Part shown: positions 1 through 5,757 of the stretch, piece by piece
How positions within the stretch are numbered: the first letter of the stretch is position 1
How the letters are laid out: every line of letters starts with the position of its first letter
Assembly: GCA_004298915.1 (NCBI GenBank)
Contig: SCTE01000507.1
Location: forward strand, 1-5,919
Source of the DNA: Chloroflexota bacterium
GTDB lineage: Bacteria; Chloroflexota; Limnocylindria; Limnocylindrales; CSP1-4
DNA length: 5,919 nucleotides
Direction of reading: 5' to 3'
Notes under the pieces: generated by a model
Seen by the model: the letters and a program-made list of their open reading frames with translations, nothing else
Database searches by the model: none
Told to the model about the DNA's origin: nothing
Translations under genes and position numbers: made by a program

Positions 1-127
1 CCTCCAGCAGGACCTTGACGGGCTGGGCGACGGTCGCCGCGTGGGCGGCCTCGGCGCCAGTGGGCTCGTGGTGATGGCCGGGCCCGAGGGCGTCGCGCGC
101 ACCGGCGGGTGCAGGTCCTGCTGGAGG
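1..127. repeat. 15-bp perfect inverted repeat, arms 1-15 and 113-127
   Basis: CCTCCAGCAGGACCT at 1-15 is the exact reverse complement of 113-127, with 97 bases between. The inner ends stop matching (16 against 112). The outer end may continue past the window edge. It lies inside the partial NuoG/FdhA-type gene, between its [2Fe-2S] domain and where the His-Cys3 cluster domain is expected. Confidence 0.7.
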
Positions 128-637
128 CCCAAACCTCGACGCGTCCGCGCGGTACCGGTCCGCCCACCGGGCGATGTCGCCATCCGGCTGGCGCGGACCC
201 GCGAGCGAGGTATCAACGGACGAACCGAGGAACTCGAGAACGAGCTTGCGCGAATGCCGGACCCGCTCCGATTCGGTCTGGATCTCCATGCCCGGCTCGA
301 CCTTGCGAGAGCACGCCGGCACGAGGACACGCGAACCCGTCACCTCAACGACGCAGACCCGGCAGACGTTGACCGGTGCGAGGTTCTCGAGGTAGCACAG
401 GGTCGGCAGGTCGAGGCCCTGGGCGCGCGCCGCCTCGAGGATCGTGACGCCGGCCGGGACGGAAACCTCGACGCCATCGATCGTGATTGTGACCGCGGGT
501 GGCGCCGCCACCGGTGGCGCTTCGGGCGTCCGGGACGCGCGGGCGGGCGGCGTCTGGTAGATGGCCTCGACCGCCGGGCTCATCGGTGGCGCGGGCGCAC
601 GATGCGTGGCGTCGCCGCCCGGATGCTGGACCGTCAC
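1..637 (-). CDS. NuoG/FdhA-type oxidoreductase subunit, N-terminal part with [2Fe-2S] domain (partial)
   Basis: The first 212 codons are in the window; the gene runs off the left edge. After a Pro/Ala-rich, probably disordered stretch (residues 1-47) comes a ferredoxin-like domain (about 49-125) with cluster ligands Cys81, Cys92, Cys95 and Cys109 (C-x10-C-x2-C-x13-C, core VCRVCVVEV). This spacing is that of complex I NuoG and NAD-dependent formate dehydrogenase alpha subunits. The segment ARWADRYRADASRFG (156-170) resembles the linker that precedes the His-Cys3 [4Fe-4S] domain in FdhA proteins. The usual linker is followed here by an Ala/Pro/His-rich stretch with HHH at 188-190. The chosen start is GTG at 637, overlapping the TGA of the NuoEF gene (GTGA), which implies translational coupling; an in-frame ATG at 583 is the alternative. 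The rest should carry [4Fe-4S] and molybdopterin domains. Formate dehydrogenase alpha is my preferred reading; NuoG or another molybdopterin oxidoreductase cannot be excluded without the C-terminal part. Confidence 0.85.
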   Translation of the reverse strand, partial: MTVQHPGGDATHRAPAPPMSPAVEAIYQTPPARASRTPEAPPVAAPPAVTITIDGVEVSVPAGVTILEAARAQGLDLPTLCYLENLAPVNVCRVCVVEVTGSRVLVPACSRKVEPGMEIQTESERVRHSRKLVLEFLGSSVDTSLAGPRQPDGDIARWADRYRADASRFGPPAGPAPAGARDALGPGHHHEPTGAEAAHAATVAQPVKVLLE

Positions 638-2529
638 AGCCCCACCAACTCGGGCTGGCGGAACGCCGATTCAATGGCCGAACTGGCCGTCTGACCGAGG
701 CCACAGATGCTCGCGTCGCGCATCGCGCGGCCCACGTCGGCGAGGAGGACCAGCTCCTCGTCCCGTGATCGCACCTGCGTTCCATCGGCGAGCCGAGCCA
801 GCAGCTCTTCCTGGCGAACCGTGCCGACCCGGCATGGCACGCACTGGCCGCACGATTCGTCGCGGAAGAACGCCGCAATTCGCCGAAGCGCTCCGACCAT
901 GTCGGCGGTCTCGTCGAAGACCATCACGACCCCGGAGCCGAGCGTGGCGCCGATGGCCCTCGTGCCCTCGAAGGTCAGCGGCACGTCGAGCGCCGCCGGG
1001 CCGACGAACACGCCGGCGGCGCCACCGAGGAGGATCGCGCGAATGCCCTTTCCTCCGGGCACCCCACCGCCGAGATCGAGCAGCTCCCGTAGCGTCGTCC
1101 CGAACGGCACCTCGTACACGCCGGGCCGGGCGACGTTCCCAGACAGGCAGAAGAGCTTCGGGCCGGTGGAACCCTCGGTCCCGATCGCCGCGTAGCGGGC
1201 GCCACCTCCGACGCCATCAGCGTCGCCCAGGATGAGAAGCACGTTGACCAGGGTCTCGACGTTGTTCACCGCGGTCGGCTTGCCGAACAGGCCGACCTCC
1301 ACCGGGAACGGCGGCTTGTTGCGCGGCTCACCGCGCTTGCCCTCGATCGACTCGAACAGAGCGGTCTCCTCGCCACAGATGTAGGCCCCGGCGCCCCGGC
1401 GCAGTTCGATGTCGAAGGCCCAGCCGGAGCCGGCGACGTCGTCGCCGAGCAGGCCGGCGTCGCGAGCGGCAGCGATCGCGCCGAGCAGGCGCGTTTCCGC
1501 GAGCGGGTACTCGCCCCGGAGGTAGATGTAGCCGCGCGACGCGCCCGTCGCGAAACCCTCGATCGTGATCGCCTCGACGACCGCGAACGGATCCGCTTCG
1601 AGCAGAACGCGGTCCTTGAACGTGCCGGGCTCCGACTCGTCGGCGTTGCAGACGACGTAGTGCGGCTGGGCGGGCTGGGTTGCGACTGCGGCCCACTTCC
1701 GTCCGGTGGGAAACGCCGCGCCACCGCGCCCGACGAGCCTCGCGTCGGTGACCTCGCGGGTCGCGGCTTCGGCGCCCATCGCCATCGCATTGGCCAGCGC
1801 GCGGTAGCCGCCGTGGGCTCGATAGTCGTCGAGGGATGTGGGGTCGACGATGCCGATCCGGGCGAGCAGACGGAGGTCCGGTGAACCGGCCTGGGGAACC
1901 GATTCGTATGCCGTCGCGAGGCGTGTCGGCGGATCTGCCGGTGCCTTCCCGGCCAAACCTGCCTCGAGCGCCCCGATGATCCCGACGGCATCGATGGGTG
2001 CCAGCTCGACCCGGATCGGCGTCTCGCCGGCCACCGTCAGGAGCGCCGCGGGAGCGAGTTCGCAGCGGCCGAGGCACGGGCTCCGCAGCCAGGTCATGGA
2101 TCCATCGCGGGCCGGGGTTCCGGCCGGACCCAGGGCGCGGGCAAGGTCGTCGCAGACGCCCTCGGCCCCGGCGAGCCGGCAGGCGATGTCGTCACAGACA
2201 TGGGCCGCCGCGGACGCCCGCGGCTGGGTCGTGAACAGGGCATAGAACGTGGCGACGCCGTAGGCCTCGGCCGGCGGCACGGACAGGCGCTTGCAGACGT
2301 AGTTGAGGCCGGGTTGCGTGATCTGCCCGACCCGATCCTGAAGCGCGTGGAGGGCCGGCAGCAGGAGATCCCGTCGCCCGCGTGCCGCGTGGCCGCCGCG
2401 CGCCACGTGCCCGTCGAGCCTGGAATTCCGATCGCCGCCGGACCAGCCGGATTCGGCCGGACCGATCACCGCATCCACGGCAGCTCGCTCAGCCGGCAGG
2501 GCGAGAGGTCCGATGACGTGGAGATCCAT
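634..2529 (-). CDS. nuoF: NuoE-NuoF fusion, NADH-binding diaphorase subunit of an NAD-dependent (formate) dehydrogenase
   Basis: 631 residues. Residues 55-190 are NuoE-like: a helical part (LLLPALHALQDRVGQ, GVATFYALF) and a thioredoxin-like part with [2Fe-2S] ligands Cys112, Cys117, Cys152 and Cys156 (CDDIAC, CLGRC). Residues 222-631 are NuoF-like: glycine-rich FMN/NADH site GRGGAAFPTGRKW (267-279), NADESEPGTFKDR (295-307), RGAGAYICGEE (378-388), GKRGEPRNKPPFP (397-409), and [4Fe-4S] ligands Cys560, Cys563, Cys566 (SCGQCVPCR) and Cys609 (CGLGQTA). All expected ligands are present. The role is transfer of electrons between NAD(H) and the partner's iron-sulfur chain through FMN, in the cytoplasm. 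It resembles FdsB/HydB-type fused subunits, but it stops soon after the last cluster and has no HydB-like C-terminal ferredoxin domain. The first 50 residues match no domain. ATG 2529 has no convincing Shine-Dalgarno; a TACACT box lies 8 bases upstream. The next gene overlaps by 4 bases. Confidence 0.93.
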   Translation of the reverse strand: MDLHVIGPLALPAERAAVDAVIGPAESGWSGGDRNSRLDGHVARGGHAARGRRDLLLPALHALQDRVGQITQPGLNYVCKRLSVPPAEAYGVATFYALFTTQPRASAAAHVCDDIACRLAGAEGVCDDLARALGPAGTPARDGSMTWLRSPCLGRCELAPAALLTVAGETPIRVELAPIDAVGIIGALEAGLAGKAPADPPTRLATAYESVPQAGSPDLRLLARIGIVDPTSLDDYRAHGGYRALANAMAMGAEAATREVTDARLVGRGGAAFPTGRKWAAVATQPAQPHYVVCNADESEPGTFKDRVLLEADPFAVVEAITIEGFATGASRGYIYLRGEYPLAETRLLGAIAAARDAGLLGDDVAGSGWAFDIELRRGAGAYICGEETALFESIEGKRGEPRNKPPFPVEVGLFGKPTAVNNVETLVNVLLILGDADGVGGGARYAAIGTEGSTGPKLFCLSGNVARPGVYEVPFGTTLRELLDLGGGVPGGKGIRAILLGGAAGVFVGPAALDVPLTFEGTRAIGATLGSGVVMVFDETADMVGALRRIAAFFRDESCGQCVPCRVGTVRQEELLARLADGTQVRSRDEELVLLADVGRAMRDASICGLGQTASSAIESAFRQPELVGL

Positions 2530-2537
2530 TGCGATCG

Positions 2538-2543
2538 AGTGTA
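2538..2543 (-). promoter_or_regulatory. Possible -10 box (TACACT) for nuoEF, leaderless arrangement
   Basis: On the minus strand TACACT matches TATAAT at four of six positions, including the first two and the last. It ends 8 bases before the ATG at 2529, so a start site about 7 bases downstream would give a transcript with almost no leader. No Shine-Dalgarno lies at normal spacing; the nearest GAGG is about 15 bases from the ATG. No good -35 box is visible 17 bases upstream. This rests on one short motif. Confidence 0.25.
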
Positions 2544-2586
2544 GCCTCGGGTGCGATCGCGCGTGGCGTCTGTCCCGGGAATCGAA

Positions 2587-2611
2587 CGACCCCCGGACAA
2601 GCCGGGGGTCG
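2587..2611 (-). terminator. Hairpin downstream of csp, probable transcription terminator
   Basis: A perfect 10-base-pair GC-rich stem (arms 2587-2596 and 2602-2611, loop of five) starts 31 bases after the csp stop. On the minus strand it is followed by GTTCGATT, a weak and interrupted T run, so termination may be partial. On the plus strand no T run follows. A smaller hairpin (arms 2615-2618 and 2622-2625, loop GAA on the plus strand) sits between it and the csp stop. The 3' side can also form a competing stem with 2571-2579. Confidence 0.5.
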
Positions 2612-2641
2612 ACGGGCTGAAAGCCTGGCAGTTACGCCGGA

Positions 2642-2845
2642 CTAGCCAGCCTGGACGTTCGTCGCGCGCGGGCCCTTGGGGCTCGCCTGGACTTCGAAGG
2701 TGACAGCCTCGCCGCCGTTGAGGCGGTCGAAGTTGAGCGGTGCCTGAAGGGCATCGCGGTGGAAGAAGTATTCCTTGCCATCCTCGGCGGCGATGAAGCC
2801 AAATCCGCGGTCGGCAATGACCTTCTTGACGGTTCCTGTGGTCAC
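2642..2845 (-). CDS. csp: Cold-shock domain protein (CspA family)
   Basis: 67 residues, the normal length for single-domain Csp proteins. These are small OB-fold proteins that bind single-stranded RNA and DNA, melt RNA structure and help translation and transcription, in cold and often in normal growth. The fold is complete: N-terminal strand GTVKKVIADRGFGFI (4-18) containing the RNP1-type motif RGFGFI, RNP2-type EYFFHRDAL (25-33), then the strands FEVQASPKGPRATNV (50-64). The RNP1 lysine is replaced by arginine (RGFGFI), a mild change. The start is GTG at 2845, preceded by the Shine-Dalgarno AAGGGG at 5-base spacing. A longer reading frame open to 3085 is rejected because its added part is not Csp-like and overlaps the upstream membrane-protein gene. 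It is followed by a strong hairpin. The 140-base gap upstream could hold a 5' leader; no confident promoter was seen. Confidence 0.95.
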   Translation of the reverse strand: MTTGTVKKVIADRGFGFIAAEDGKEYFFHRDALQAPLNFDRLNGGEAVTFEVQASPKGPRATNVQAG

Positions 2846-2850
2846 ATTGA

Positions 2851-2856
2851 CCCCTT
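2851..2856 (-). promoter_or_regulatory. Ribosome binding site of csp (AAGGGG)
   Basis: AAGGGG lies 5 bases before GTG 2845 on the minus strand. It decides the start codon of csp: the 67-residue protein begins at GTG 2845 and not at the upstream in-frame ATG at 3085. Confidence 0.75.
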
Positions 2857-2985
2857 TTGTCTTCCCGAACTGATCTGCAGGCGCACGGCCTGTTCGAGAA
2901 GCAGGTCGACCACGCGGAGCATCACCGCGCAGTGCGGCAACTCGACAAGCGTACCCGCGATCGCCGTTTCGTGGGCTGGAGCGGG

Positions 2986-4071
2986 TCAGCCGCCCGGGGC
3001 ATCCCCGAGAAACCGCTGGATGAGGAAGAGCGCGACGGGGAGGACGAGCGCGGTGACGAAGCCCGTCAGGGAGCCCGTGCTCCACGGCCAGGCGGGCACC
3101 CGATGCACGACCTCGCGCGCCGAAACCAGGGTCGACAGGGCGCGATTCTGCGACTCCACGGCCGCGTCATCGCCGGCATCCACGGCGCGCTGAATGGCCC
3201 CGATCGCGACGGAGATCCGTCGGCCGAGGTCCGCAAGCACTCGACGCTTCTCGGCCACGACCGCGTCGTGGATGCCCCGCAGCGGAAGGACGAACGCCGC
3301 CAGCGCGACCACGGCCACCGCGCCATACCACGAAAGGCTGATGATCAGGAACCCGGCGCCGGCGCCTTCCGGGATCAGGAAAATGCCCGGGACCGCGAGG
3401 ATGATGAGCCCGATCGCCGTCTGTGAGGTCACGCGCGAGAACCCGTACAGCGATCCATGGTCGAACAGGTCGATCGCGCCAAGCTTTCCGTGCATGCGAT
3501 CGACGAGCCGGAGCTGGCGAAAGGAGTGGTAGAAGAGGATCAGGAACGTCGCGGAAATGAACGATTCCCACACGAAGCGAGCGACGAGCAACGCGGGCGA
3601 GAGACCTACGATCCCGCTGCCGACCGGGTCGGTGATGTAGCCGACCGGACCGAGGGCGATGGCGATCACCGTGAGAATCAGGGCCGTCCGTGCCGGGACG
3701 ATCGTCAGGCGCCGCGCGAGGTCGGCCGCCTCCGTATCGTCGACGGACAAGGTGGGCCGGATCGCCGCGAACGCCTCGCCTGCCGTTCGGTCGAGGCGAT
3801 GGATGAGGTACAGGACGGCCCCGGGAAGCGCTCCGTAGTAGAGGATGCTGCCAAGTTCGAAGCTCGTCATGTCGCCTCCACTTGGCCGCCCGGTCACATA
3901 CGCAAGCGCGATCCCCAGGCCCGCCCCGACGAGATATGCCAGGAAGGCGGGCCCGGGCAGCGCCTCGATCCGGTCGTTCAGGACGTTGACCCAGCTGCGC
4001 CCGTATGACGCGGCGTGGCTCGCCGGTGCCGCGGCGATTGCCAGGTCGGAGGAGTGGGTGACGTCAGCCAC
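2986..4071 (-). CDS. Uncharacterised polytopic membrane protein B (tandem paralogue)
   Basis: 361 residues; I do not recognise the family. Hydrophobic segments lie roughly at 41-60, 72-91, 128-146, 157-183, 217-234, 238-264 and 337-355. A charged, helix-prone stretch (265-327, with LRGIHDAVVAEKR at 264-276) separates the sixth and seventh. Motifs shared with the adjacent paralogue are YGRSW (23-27), ALPGP (37-41), YITDPVGSGIVGLSP (145-159), LYGFSRVTSQT (208-218), PAWPWSTG (326-333) and LFLIQRFLG (348-356). The absence of catalytic or cofactor motifs leaves transport, sensing or membrane-organising roles all open. The start is GTG 4071, which overlaps the upstream paralogue's stop by 8 bases (GTGGCTGA) and has no strong Shine-Dalgarno, so it is probably translated by coupling. 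Both proteins end in Gly-Gly, consistent with a tandem duplication followed by strong divergence. Confidence 0.9.
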   Translation of the reverse strand: MADVTHSSDLAIAAAPASHAASYGRSWVNVLNDRIEALPGPAFLAYLVGAGLGIALAYVTGRPSGGDMTSFELGSILYYGALPGAVLYLIHRLDRTAGEAFAAIRPTLSVDDTEAADLARRLTIVPARTALILTVIAIALGPVGYITDPVGSGIVGLSPALLVARFVWESFISATFLILFYHSFRQLRLVDRMHGKLGAIDLFDHGSLYGFSRVTSQTAIGLIILAVPGIFLIPEGAGAGFLIISLSWYGAVAVVALAAFVLPLRGIHDAVVAEKRRVLADLGRRISVAIGAIQRAVDAGDDAAVESQNRALSTLVSAREVVHRVPAWPWSTGSLTGFVTALVLPVALFLIQRFLGDAPGG

Positions 4072-5170
4072 CGAGTGCGGCCCCGAGGTATCGCTGGATC
4101 AGGAAGAGGACCAACGGGAGGAGGAGGGCCGACCCGAATCCGCGAATCGTGCCCGTTGACCACGGCCACGTCGGCAACCTCGCCAGGAGCTCGCGCTCGT
4201 GGCGGAGCGCCGAGACCATTCGGTCCACGCGCTCGACTCGATCCGCGGCCCGGGCATCGATGGCCTCGTTGAGCTCGCGGACGAGGTCGCGCATGCGGCC
4301 GTCGGCAGCCTCCTCGAGGTCGTCTTTCTCAGCTTCTAGCCGACCATGCATGCCGAGAAGAGGTAGCACGAAGACCACGATTGCGACGAGCGGCGTGAAC
4401 ACGAGCCATGGGAGCCACAGCGCGGCGAATCCCTCGACGTCCAGCGCCGCCGGGTTTGCGAGCACGCCGCCGCTGATCCATAGGACCAGCACGATCCCTG
4501 TCTGGGAAGTGAGACGCGAGAAGGCGTAGAGCGGGACGGGCCGGAAGGGATCCACACCGTCAGCGTCGCGATGCAATCGCGTCACGGCTCGCAACTGCCG
4601 AACGGCCTGGAAGGCGACCGCGAGGAAGACGGTTGTCGCTGCTCCCTCGGAGAGCACCCTGGCACCGAGCCCGACAGGCGTGAGGCCCACGACCTGCGAC
4701 GCGACCGGATCGGTCAGGTAGTAGAGCGGCGTGACGGCGAAGGAGAAGAGCGTGATTGCAGCGACCGGCACGGCAGGCATGACCGTCAACTCGTAGCGGA
4801 CCCGCTCAGGATCCGGGATGCCGCTCCCGAGGGCCGGCCGAAAGCGGTCGAACGACGCGCCGGCCAGGTTTCTCAAGTGGTGCGCGGCCGCCGCGATCCC
4901 GGCGGTCGTCGCTCCCCAGTAGACCTGCTGGGCGTCCAACTCGCCCCACGGGCGGAGACCGGACAGCCACAGCGCCGAGTTGCTCAAGAGGATGCTCAGC
5001 GTCGTCAGCACAGCGTAGGCAACCCAGGTCGGCCCCGGCAGGGCGGTCATCGCGCCGAAGAAGACGTCGAGCCAGCTGCGCGCATAGGGGCGCGCGGAGT
5101 CGCGGGTCGTTCCCGCCGCGACGACATTCGTGGTCAAGCCGGCCTCCCCTCCAACGGACGCGCCGACCAT
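4064..5170 (-). CDS. Uncharacterised polytopic membrane protein A (tandem paralogue)
   Basis: 368 residues from ATG 5170. An in-frame TTG at 5137 is probably the real start: it has the strong Shine-Dalgarno GGAGGGGAGG 5 bases upstream and gives 357 residues, nearer the 361 of its neighbour, whereas ATG 5170 has none at good spacing. Hydrophobic segments lie roughly at 47-68, 83-98, 132-152, 162-188, 222-238, 248-271 and 342-360. A strongly charged, probably coiled-coil helix (275-330, with EAEKDDLEEAADGR at 279-292) precedes the last one. It shares YARSW (29-33), ALPGP (43-47), YYLTDPVASQVVGLTP (150-165), LYAFSRLTSQT (214-224), LPTWPWSTG (332-340) and LFLIQRYLG (355-363) with the next gene. 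The family is unknown to me. The overlapping downstream paralogue suggests equal production and perhaps a heteromeric complex (inference). A 73-base gap separates it from the upstream RidA-family gene; I saw no convincing promoter there. Confidence 0.9.
   Translation of the reverse strand: MVGASVGGEAGLTTNVVAAGTTRDSARPYARSWLDVFFGAMTALPGPTWVAYAVLTTLSILLSNSALWLSGLRPWGELDAQQVYWGATTAGIAAAAHHLRNLAGASFDRFRPALGSGIPDPERVRYELTVMPAVPVAAITLFSFAVTPLYYLTDPVASQVVGLTPVGLGARVLSEGAATTVFLAVAFQAVRQLRAVTRLHRDADGVDPFRPVPLYAFSRLTSQTGIVLVLWISGGVLANPAALDVEGFAALWLPWLVFTPLVAIVVFVLPLLGMHGRLEAEKDDLEEAADGRMRDLVRELNEAIDARAADRVERVDRMVSALRHERELLARLPTWPWSTGTIRGFGSALLLPLVLFLIQRYLGAALGG
5143..5152 (-). promoter_or_regulatory. 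Strong Shine-Dalgarno inside the annotated 5' end of membrane protein A, pointing to a TTG start
   Basis: GGAGGGGAGG on the minus strand lies 5 bases before TTG 5137, which is in frame with membrane protein A. It is a better site than anything before ATG 5170, so the true protein probably starts at residue 12 of the longer reading. Confidence 0.6.
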
Positions 5171-5243
5171 CGTACCGATCGCGGCAAGGCCTCGCGGCGC
5201 GAGCCGGGAAGGCCGCTTGCACCAAGCAGGCGCCGCCGCGGGA

Positions 5244-5633
5244 TCAGGCCTCCGCGATCATCGCGATCGAGATTCGGATGCCCTCGACATCCAAGGGATG
5301 TTTTGCGCCCTGCCGAGCGGGCGGATCGGTCGGGAACCAGCGGATCCATTCCTCGTTCATACCGCCGAAGTCCTCGGAATGGCGAAGGATGAAGGTTGCG
5401 TTCACGACTCGGGCCATCGACGATCCTGCGGCCCGGAGGATCGCGTCGCAGTTCGCGAGGGCCTGGCGCGTCTGTTCCTGGATCGTGGCTCCAACGACCT
5501 TGCCCGACGACGGGTCGAACGGGCCCTGGCCGGCGACGAAGATGAGGCCCGCCGCCTTGACAGCCTGGCTGTACGGGAAGCTGCCGTAGGCGGCCGATCC
5601 CGGGGCATCGGGCGTGTTGATGATTTCGGCCAT
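5244..5633 (-). CDS. RidA/YjgF/YER057c/UK114 family protein, variant active site
   Basis: 129 residues, the family's usual length (about 128). RidA proteins are small trimeric enzymes; the archetype hydrolyses reactive enamine/imine intermediates released by PLP enzymes. Visible features are AAYGSFPYSQAVKAAGLIFVAGQGPF (split: AAYGSFPYSQ at 14-23, LIFVAGQGPF at 30-39), the helix QTRQALANCDAIL (54-66) and PPARQGAK (104-111), whose Arg107 corresponds to the substrate-binding Arg105 of E. coli RidA. By my by-eye alignment Ser30 of E. coli RidA (TSGQ) is Ala here (VAGQ), and Glu120 (IEIEAIA) is Ser (ISIAMIA). Imine hydrolysis may survive through the arginine, but the substrate range may differ, so this may be a Rid subfamily other than RidA. 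The start is ATG 5633, with GAGG 7 bases upstream; the frame is open to 5846, but that extra part is low-complexity and overlaps the upstream gene. Confidence 0.93.
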   Translation of the reverse strand: MAEIINTPDAPGSAAYGSFPYSQAVKAAGLIFVAGQGPFDPSSGKVVGATIQEQTRQALANCDAILRAAGSSMARVVNATFILRHSEDFGGMNEEWIRWFPTDPPARQGAKHPLDVEGIRISIAMIAEA

Positions 5634-5640
5634 GAGACCA

Positions 5641-5644
5641 CCTC
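5641..5644 (-). promoter_or_regulatory. Ribosome binding site of the RidA-family gene (GAGG)
   Basis: GAGG on the minus strand sits 7 bases before ATG 5633 and fixes the start of the 129-residue RidA-family protein against the longer open frame. Confidence 0.65.
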
Positions 5645-5757
5645 GTCTCGAGCACCGGCCGTCGCGGCGTGACCGCTGCGGCACTCGACTGTCTGCGCAT
5701 GATCGCGCGTTGGATCCCGTCAAGCCAGTGGGCAATCCTCGAAGCCGGACCCGTGCC

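Noticed and set aside
41..694. Long plus-strand open frame of 217 codons
   Set aside because: It is antisense to clear iron-sulfur protein coding sequence; the product is Arg-rich and low complexity, as expected for a GC-rich shadow frame.
345..878. Minus-strand open frame of 177 codons overlapping nuoEF and the downstream gene
   Set aside because: It is an out-of-frame shadow of two well-supported coding sequences and has no family motifs.
2571..2611. tRNA-like sequence on the minus strand (GTTCGATTCCCGG looks like a T-loop)
   Set aside because: The flanking five-base arms do not pair as a T-stem, and no anticodon or acceptor arms can be built from the surrounding bases; the area is better explained by the terminator hairpin.
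2642..3085. 147-residue version of the cold-shock protein
   Set aside because: The added N-terminal 80 residues are Arg/Pro-rich, overlap membrane protein B and have no ribosome site; GTG 2845 has a strong one.
5215..5227. Small perfect hairpin (5-bp stem, 3-base loop) between the RidA-family gene and membrane protein A
   Set aside because: Too short and not followed by a T run on either strand, so not callable as a terminator.
4571..5392. Plus-strand open frame of 273 codons
   Set aside because: It lies opposite membrane protein A and the RidA-family gene, and its Arg/Gly/Asp-rich product has no domain features.
5718..5723. TTGACG as a -35 box upstream of the RidA-family gene
   Set aside because: No acceptable -10 hexamer lies 16-18 bases downstream; the nearest candidate (GATCAT) is only 13 bases away.
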